A stretch of 64,000 nucleotides of DNA from Sediminibacterium sp. Lineage in GTDB: Bacteria > Bacteroidota > Bacteroidia > Chitinophagales > Chitinophagaceae. The notes below the pieces were generated by a model. The model saw only the letters and a program-made list of their open reading frames with translations, was not told the DNA's origin and searched no databases. The position numbers and the translations under genes were made by a program. The DNA is taken from the NCBI RefSeq assembly GCF_019264485.1, contig NZ_JAHVAA010000005.1, positions 1 to 64,000 of the forward strand, given 5' to 3'. This document shows positions 58,415 to 64,000 of this stretch, one piece after another (the first letter of the stretch is position 1; each line of letters starts with the position of its first letter).

Positions 58415-61400
58415 ATGAACCTTTCGAAGCTTGTCAGGCCCACGCTTGTGGGTTTACTTGCTTGCGTATTTACCCTATTCGCGCAGGCACAAACGAAAAC
58501 GGTTACTGGTAAAGTAACTGACTCCAAAGACGGATCGCCTCTGGCTGGTGCGTCTGTTTTAGTAAAAGGATCAACGACTGGTACACAAACCGGTGCCGAT
58601 GGTACTTTTAAACTCAGCGTTCCATCATCAGCAAGAACTGTAACTATTTCCTTCTCAGGATATAGCGCTGTTGACGTGAACATTTCTTCATCCAATACTG
58701 CCAATGCCTCGCTTACTGCTACTGCAGATGCGCTGGCCGATGTGGTAGTAATTGGTTATGGTACCAGAAAATCGAAAGATGTAACTGGTTCCGTTTCCCG
58801 TGTAACTGAAAAAGACTTTAACAAAGGTCAGATCGCTTCTCCTGAACAATTGTTGCAGGGTCGTACAGCAGGTGTGCTTGTAACACCATCAACCGGTGAA
58901 CCCGGAGCTGCTGCTACCATCAACATCAGGGGTACCGGTTCTATCAGTGGTGCACAGGAACCTTTGTATGTTATTGATGGTGTGCCCCTTATTCAGGGCG
59001 GTACACTGGGTACCAATGGTAGTGGTGTTGAAGGCGGTACATCTGCTAAAAACCCGCTTATCTTCCTGAACCCTACTGATATTGAAAGCATTACTGTATT
59101 GAAAGATGCATCTGCTGCCGCTATCTATGGTTCAAGAGGTGCCAATGGTGTAATCCTCATTACAACCAAACAAGGTAAAGGTGGTAAAGGTGGTGTTTTC
59201 TCTTACGGAGCATCAACTACCATCGCAAAAACTGCACGTCGTTACGACCTGATGAATGCACAGGACTTCCTCTTGGCTGCTAAAAAAGCCAATATCGATG
59301 GTGGTGCAAACCCAATCGCTGCAGAAGCTGCGGTAGTAAGTATCGACAAAGGTGCCAACACCGACTGGCAGGATGAAATTTTCAGAACGGCTATTTCACA
59401 GAATCATAACCTGAGCTGGTCAATGAGCAGCAAGGGAACTACTGCACGTATCAGTGGTTCATATGATAACCAGGAAGGTATTGTAAAGAATACCGGTCTG
59501 AAAAGATTAACAGGTCGTGCCAACCTCAGTCAGAAATTATTAAACGAAAAACTGAAGCTGGAAGCAAATGTTACTATGTCTAGAACAGAAAACTCTTATG
59601 CTCCGCTTTCAAATAACGCAGGTTATCAGGGTAGCTTGTTAGGTGCTGCTTTGCAGTTTAACCCAACCAACCCTGTTTACAATCCAGATGGTTCATTCTA
59701 TCAGCCAGGTGACCAGCGTAACCCAAGTCAGATGCTGGCTTATTTTACTGATAACGATGAAATCAACCGCTTCCTCGGCAATTTCTCTGCCAGCTACCAG
59801 ATTACAAAAGACCTGAGCTATAAAGTAGTACTCGGTCTGGATAATTCTAAGGCTGAAAGAATTTCTTTTGCTGACCCACGTCTGGGTACAGGTGCATATG
59901 GTGGAACCATCAATGTATTTGGTAAAGATTATGGTAATCAGATCCAGGGCAATGGTCGTACAACCAAACAAAACCTGGAGACTAAATCTCAACTGATCGA
60001 GCATTACCTGACTTACGACAAAACCTTCAATAACAAACACGCAGTGAATGCTATTGCCGGTTATTCTTACCAGAGTTTTGAAAATCGTTACAAAGCCGCT
60101 TTTGGTTGGGGTGTAAAAACACCTGTTGTTGGACCTAAAGATGTATTTGTAAAAGATTATGCAGCGTTTAACAACTATGCCAACTTTGTTCCCGGCTACG
60201 ATAGAAACGAATTACAGTCCATCTTTGGTCGTTTAAACTATACATACAACGACAAATATTTCTTAACTGTAACCGTAAGATCTGATGGTTCTTCTAAATT
60301 CGGTTCAAACAACCGTTATGCTACTTTCCCGGCTTTTGCCTTTAAATGGAGAGTGCTGGAAGAGTCATGGGCACAGAAAGCATTTGGTGGTTTCCTCAGC
60401 GACCTGAGCTTCAGGGCTAACTATGGTAAACTGGGAAGCCAGGATAACTTAGGATCTTATGCCTCATTGAACCTGCAGCAGACATTTGATGTAGGTGCTG
60501 GTCCTGTAACCCGTTTCATTCAGCAGGGTAACCCTAACCTGAAATGGGAAGAAGTTGCTACAACAGGTGTTGGTGTTGACTTCACTACCAAAGACAGAAG
60601 ATTGTCTGTAACCGTTGATTACTATAATAACAAGAGAACAAACATGCTGTTCTTTGCTCCAACACCCGGTGGATTTGCACCGACTGCCAATTGGTGGATA
60701 AATTTAGATGGTGAAGTAATCAACAAAGGATGGGAAGCAAGTGTTAATTATCGTGCTATCCAGGGTAAGAAATTCAGCTGGGATATCAACTATAACATGA
60801 CCACCGTTAACAATAACATCGAAGGTTTACCAACACCAATTAATACAGGTGGTGTAAGCGGACAGGGTCTCACAGGTGCATTTGCACAAACCCTTACCAA
60901 TGGTTCACCCATCTTCACATGGTCTATGCCAGTGTTTAATGGTTTCGATGGTAATGGTAATGCCCGTTATGGAAACGGTGCTTCTAACCAGTTGGTAGGT
61001 AGCGCTTTACCGAAGTTTTTTGCCGGTTTAACCAACAACTTCTCTTATGGCAGATGGAATTTAAGTGTGTTTGTGAACGCAATCACCGGTTTCCACGTAT
61101 ATAACAATACGGCCAATGCCCTGTTCCTGAAAGGTAGCTTGCGTAATGCCCGTAACGTAACCAATGCGGTAGGTAAAGGACCAGAAAATCCATTCAACCC
61201 AGGTTCAGTATCAACACGCTTCCTGGAGAAAGGAGATTTTATCCGTCTGGCTAACGTAAACCTTAGCTATGCATTCAACCTGAAGAAAACAAGTCTCTTC
61301 AAGTCTATGTCGATATATGCATCAGGTCAGAACCTGGCATTGATTTCAGGTTATTCTGGAATTGATCCTGAGGTGAACGTAGATAAGAGCATCAATGGTA

Positions 61401-61477
61401 TCCCTTCACGTGGATTTGACTATACGCAATATCCAAGACCAAGGGTAATTACTGTAGGTGTTAACGTTGGATTTTAA
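58415..61477 (+). CDS. SusC/RagA-family TonB-dependent outer-membrane receptor
   Basis: 1020 aa with a Sec signal (VGLLACVFTLFAQAQ). A carboxypeptidase-regulatory-like domain follows (TVTGKVTDSKDGSPLAGASVLVKGS), then the SusC plug with ADVVVIGYGTRKSKDVTGSV (TonB-box region), EPLYVIDGVPL, VLKDASAAAIYGSRGANGVIL. The barrel ends in RPRVITVGVNVGF. There is no N-terminal STN signalling domain, so regulation goes through the LacI-type protein rather than an anti-sigma pathway. It imports a glycan fragment using TonB-ExbBD energy, together with the SusD gene 18 nt downstream. Confidence 0.96.
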   Translation: MNLSKLVRPTLVGLLACVFTLFAQAQTKTVTGKVTDSKDGSPLAGASVLVKGSTTGTQTGADGTFKLSVPSSARTVTISFSGYSAVDVNISSSNTANASLTATADALADVVVIGYGTRKSKDVTGSVSRVTEKDFNKGQIASPEQLLQGRTAGVLVTPSTGEPGAAATINIRGTGSISGAQEPLYVIDGVPLIQGGTLGTNGSGVEGGTSAKNPLIFLNPTDIESITVLKDASAAAIYGSRGANGVILITTKQGKGGKGGVFSYGASTTIAKTARRYDLMNAQDFLLAAKKANIDGGANPIAAEAAVVSIDKGANTDWQDEIFRTAISQNHNLSWSMSSKGTTARISGSYDNQEGIVKNTGLKRLTGRANLSQKLLNEKLKLEANVTMSRTENSYAPLSNNAGYQGSLLGAALQFNPTNPVYNPDGSFYQPGDQRNPSQMLAYFTDNDEINRFLGNFSASYQITKDLSYKVVLGLDNSKAERISFADPRLGTGAYGGTINVFGKDYGNQIQGNGRTTKQNLETKSQLIEHYLTYDKTFNNKHAVNAIAGYSYQSFENRYKAAFGWGVKTPVVGPKDVFVKDYAAFNNYANFVPGYDRNELQSIFGRLNYTYNDKYFLTVTVRSDGSSKFGSNNRYATFPAFAFKWRVLEESWAQKAFGGFLSDLSFRANYGKLGSQDNLGSYASLNLQQTFDVGAGPVTRFIQQGNPNLKWEEVATTGVGVDFTTKDRRLSVTVDYYNNKRTNMLFFAPTPGGFAPTANWWINLDGEVINKGWEASVNYRAIQGKKFSWDINYNMTTVNNNIEGLPTPINTGGVSGQGLTGAFAQTLTNGSPIFTWSMPVFNGFDGNGNARYGNGASNQLVGSALPKFFAGLTNNFSYGRWNLSVFVNAITGFHVYNNTANALFLKGSLRNARNVTNAVGKGPENPFNPGSVSTRFLEKGDFIRLANVNLSYAFNLKKTSLFKSMSIYASGQNLALISGYSGIDPEVNVDKSINGIPSRGFDYTQYPRPRVITVGVNVGF

Positions 61478-61495
61478 TCAATAAAAACTGAAGAA

Positions 61496-63109
61496 ATGAA
61501 AAATATCATTAAAAGTAGATTTATACCGGTGCTTACCGCTGTAACTGTACTTACCATATCATGCTCCAAGCTTGATCCAAAGCTTGAAGCACCCAACTCA
61601 ATCGCACCCAATGCCGGAAGTGGAGCTCCTACTCCTCCTTCTATCTCTGCGGTGTACGAACAATTAAACCAATTAACCGGTGGCCAGGGTAACTGGTTCG
61701 GTTTACAGGAACATTCTACCGATGAAATCATGGGCCCAACACGTGGTACCGACTGGGATGACTTCGGTACATGGCGTCGTTTGCACCTGCATACCTGGGG
61801 TCCTGATCATAACCAGATCAATGATACCTGGAATGGTTTGAATGGTGCATTGTTCCAGACAACACTGGTTGCTGAAACTGCAACAGGTTTAACAAAAGCA
61901 GAAGGACAGTTTCTCCGTGCTTATTTCCGCTTTCTGGTTTGTGATATTTATGGCCAGGTTCAAACACGTCCGGCAACTGCTGCAGCCAATGCCATCCCTA
62001 CTGTAATGACAAGGTCTGAAGCAATTGATGCCATTATTACAGAACTGGAAGCTGCGGTACCTGCTTTACCTGCATATACTCCAGCCCTCCGTGGTCAGGT
62101 AACCAAAGAAGCTGCATGGGCATTGCTTGCTAAAGCATACCTCAATAAAGCTGTTTACAAACAAGCACCTACTTCACCTGCCGGTCCATTTACATTTGCC
62201 CCAGCAGATATGAATAAAGTGATTGAATATTGTAACCTGGTGGCTGCCAATGCCAGCCTCAGTATTGATCCTAACTACTGGGATAACTTTAAATGGGATA
62301 ATGGTACACAATCATCTGAAAACATCTTCGTACGTAAAGCCGGTGGAGATGCAAGAGCAGGTAATGGTGCCAACCTCGTATGGCAGACTTGTCAGAGCTG
62401 GCATTATAATCAGCGTCCTTCAAGCTGGAACGGTTTCGTAACACTGTCTCAGTTCTATGATAGCTTTGAAGACAATGACGTTCGTAAATCAACACCTCTG
62501 GCTGGTTATACCAATCTGGTAGGTGCTAATGCAGGTTTCCTGGTAGGTCAGGCACGTGGTCCGGTTAAAGCCAGCAATCCTAAAGAGCCTGGTGTAATTG
62601 GTGATCCAATTGGTGATTTATACGACAGAAGTGGTAACCCATTGATTTTTACACGTACAGCTTCTATCTTCTTTAATGGAGAAGCAAGTGGTATCCGTGT
62701 AAACAAATTCCCACTCGATCCTGCTACCATCAACGATGGTGCATGGGGTAGTACCAATGAGTTTCCTTTCTTACGTTTCTCAGATGTTCGCCTCATGAAA
62801 GCTGAAGCATTATTAAGAGGCGGTACTACAGGTGCCAATGGTGAAACACCATTGACTATTGTAAACAGTATCCGTCTGGTAAGAAATGCTACACCTGTAA
62901 CAGCTGTAACACTTACATCATTACTGGCTGAAAGAGGTCGCGAACTCTACCTCGAAGGTCACAGAAGAACAGATATGATTCGTTTCGGTCGATTCAACGC
63001 TCCTGTTGAAGAAAGACCAAATGCATCTGATGCATACAAAGCGGTTTATCCAATTCCAACAACGGCATTGGCTTCTAACCCTAACCTGAAACAGAATTTC
63101 GGTTATTAA
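61496..63109 (+). CDS. SusD/RagB-family outer-membrane lipoprotein
   Basis: 537 aa. Lipoprotein signal with Cys23 (VTVLTISCSKLDPK). The SusD fold is recognised from AEGQFLRAYFRFLVCDIYGQ, AWALLAKAYLNKAVY, FLRFSDVRLMKAEALLRGG and ERGRELYLEGHRRTDMIRFGRF, with the end NPNLKQNFGY. Surface glycan-binding partner of the preceding SusC. A terminator follows. Confidence 0.95.
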   Translation: MKNIIKSRFIPVLTAVTVLTISCSKLDPKLEAPNSIAPNAGSGAPTPPSISAVYEQLNQLTGGQGNWFGLQEHSTDEIMGPTRGTDWDDFGTWRRLHLHTWGPDHNQINDTWNGLNGALFQTTLVAETATGLTKAEGQFLRAYFRFLVCDIYGQVQTRPATAAANAIPTVMTRSEAIDAIITELEAAVPALPAYTPALRGQVTKEAAWALLAKAYLNKAVYKQAPTSPAGPFTFAPADMNKVIEYCNLVAANASLSIDPNYWDNFKWDNGTQSSENIFVRKAGGDARAGNGANLVWQTCQSWHYNQRPSSWNGFVTLSQFYDSFEDNDVRKSTPLAGYTNLVGANAGFLVGQARGPVKASNPKEPGVIGDPIGDLYDRSGNPLIFTRTASIFFNGEASGIRVNKFPLDPATINDGAWGSTNEFPFLRFSDVRLMKAEALLRGGTTGANGETPLTIVNSIRLVRNATPVTAVTLTSLLAERGRELYLEGHRRTDMIRFGRFNAPVEERPNASDAYKAVYPIPTTALASNPNLKQNFGY

Positions 63110-63130
63110 TAGATGTGCGAGAATAGTTGT

Positions 63131-63163
63131 AAAAGCCGGTCAGATTTTCTCTGACCGGCTTTT
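63131..63163 (+). terminator. Rho-independent terminator of the second susCD unit
   Basis: A 13-bp perfect stem (AAAAGCCGGTCAG and its complement) with a 7-nt loop and a following T run, 21 nt after the SusD stop. Confidence 0.9.
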
Positions 63164-63214
63164 TTTATCGAGTCATGAATTGACAAGCAGACAGTATTTA
63201 TGTTATTTTAGCGT

Positions 63215-64000
63215 ATGATGATGCTGAACAGAAAATGGCTGCTGATTGCCTGTATATCCTTGCTTGCAGCCTGCAAAAACGCAGAGAATAAAACATTATT
63301 CTCACTCGTTACCGACTCAAATATCAATTTTAAAAACACACTCACCGAGTCGGAATCATTTAACGTATTCAAATACAGAAATTTCTATAATGGCGGTGGT
63401 GTAGCTACCGGCGACCTGAACAACGACGGACTGCCGGAAATTTTCTTTACCGCTAACCAAAGTGCCAATAAACTTTACCTGAATAAAGGGGATCTGAAAT
63501 TTGAAGACATCACACAAAAAGCAGGAATTATTTATAACAATGAATGGAGCACGGGTGTTGTTTTTGTTGATATCAACGCTGATGGCTGGCTCGATATTTA
63601 TGTTTGTAACGCAGGTAATATGCTGAATAAAACCCTGCGTAAAAACAAACTCTATATCAATAATAAAAACCTCACGTTCACTGAACGGGCGGCTGAATAC
63701 GGATTGGATAATGATGGATACTCTACCCATGCATCATTCTTTGATTACGACCTCGATGGAGACCTCGACTGTTTTCTCGTTAATAACAGTCCCATTCCGG
63801 TAAATACGCTCAACTACGCCAATATGCGCAGCATACCAGATGCAGAAGCGCCTTATGCTGAGTTTCTTAAAGGTGGTGGTGATCATTTATACAGAAATGA
63901 TAACGGGAAATATACTGACGTAACAAAAGAAGCAGGCATTTATGGAAGTATCATCAGTTTTGGACTCGGTGTAACCGTAGGCGATATTAACCTTGATGGT
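63215..64000 (+). CDS. VCBS/FG-GAP-repeat lipoprotein (partial, runs off the window)
   Basis: 262 codons are visible, open to the window edge. ATG at 63215, 63218 or 63221 leads to a lipoprotein signal (KWLLIACISLLAACKN). Integrin-like FG-GAP/VCBS repeats follow with Ca-binding DxNxDGxxD sites: GVATGDLNNDGLPEIFFTAN, FVDINADGWLDIYVCNAG, FFDYDLDGDLDCFLVNN and VTVGDINLDG. This is the start of the large ASPIC/UnbV (CRTAC-like) proteins often placed after SusC/SusD genes. The role in the uptake system is unknown. Confidence 0.87.
   Translation, partial: MMMLNRKWLLIACISLLAACKNAENKTLFSLVTDSNINFKNTLTESESFNVFKYRNFYNGGGVATGDLNNDGLPEIFFTANQSANKLYLNKGDLKFEDITQKAGIIYNNEWSTGVVFVDINADGWLDIYVCNAGNMLNKTLRKNKLYINNKNLTFTERAAEYGLDNDGYSTHASFFDYDLDGDLDCFLVNNSPIPVNTLNYANMRSIPDAEAPYAEFLKGGGDHLYRNDNGKYTDVTKEAGIYGSIISFGLGVTVGDINLDG

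Overview
The window looks like a chromosome segment from a member of the Bacteroidota, most probably the family Chitinophagaceae. The pointers are two SusC/SusD outer-membrane uptake pairs, -7 promoter boxes of the TAnnTTTG type (before glyQS and the tRNA-Leu gene, for example), an ECF sigma/anti-sigma pair with DUF4097 proteins, a LytS/LytTR two-component pair and a complete arsenosugar cluster. No rRNA, CRISPR array or intact insertion sequence was seen. One tRNA gene, tRNA-Leu(UAG), is present.

Layout. 0-4.4 kb: end of a SusC gene, SusD, a GH109-type NAD-dependent glycosidase and an overlapping N-acetylhexosamine-kinase-like gene. 4.4-16.1 kb: housekeeping genes (tRNA-Leu, serine hydrolase, RhlE helicase, fRMsr, acetyltransferase, flippase), then arfB-mbnP-mbnH on the minus strand, dtd-truncated hemoglobin-MazG on the plus strand and an aminopeptidase P. 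16.3-27.9 kb: glyQS, a four-helix-bundle (23S-IVP-like) cassette, a flavin reductase, a large metzincin protease, exbB-exbD-exbD-tonB-tonB and mnmE. 28.1-32.8 kb: an A+T-rich accessory island with an OLD-family ATPase/TOPRIM nuclease and an ImmA/IrrE-PIN pair. 33-43.4 kb: LytS/LytTR, an S15 hydrolase, rtcB with a membrane-tethered AAA+ ATPase, two small ORFs between terminators, and the sigma/anti-sigma/DUF4097 operon. 43.5-47.4 kb: OmpA-like and barrel proteins and small stress proteins. 47.7-54.2 kb: the arsenosugar gene set. 54.2-64 kb: DUF1080, Gfo/Idh oxidoreductase, LacI regulator, a second SusC/SusD pair and the start of a VCBS-repeat lipoprotein.

The most unusual signal is not a gene. 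At about sixteen places the DNA is built from degenerate short words repeated at a 7- or 8-bp period (one locus has an 11-bp period). Often there are two arms that are reverse complements of each other, giving long hairpins. The words differ from locus to locus, but several recur at distant sites: GTGAGTA at 7.5 and 25.4 kb, GTGAGAC at 7.4 and 26.5 kb, GACTTTCG at 11.1 and 55.6 kb, and CTTGTTC-like words at 5.9, 13.0, 16.2 and 34.6 kb. The arrays lie at gene ends and in intergenic spaces. In places they run into coding sequence: the fRMsr C-terminus, the ArfB tail, a 15-bp-period linker in a LytTR regulator and an in-frame stretch in the MnmE G domain.

One such inverted repeat exactly brackets the four-helix-bundle gene. 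Its 33-nt arms are identical except for one extra 7-bp unit, an arrangement like that of the intervening sequences of 23S rRNA. The idea that the word repeats and this protein family belong to one mobile or repeat-spreading system is inference from position and should be tested genome-wide.
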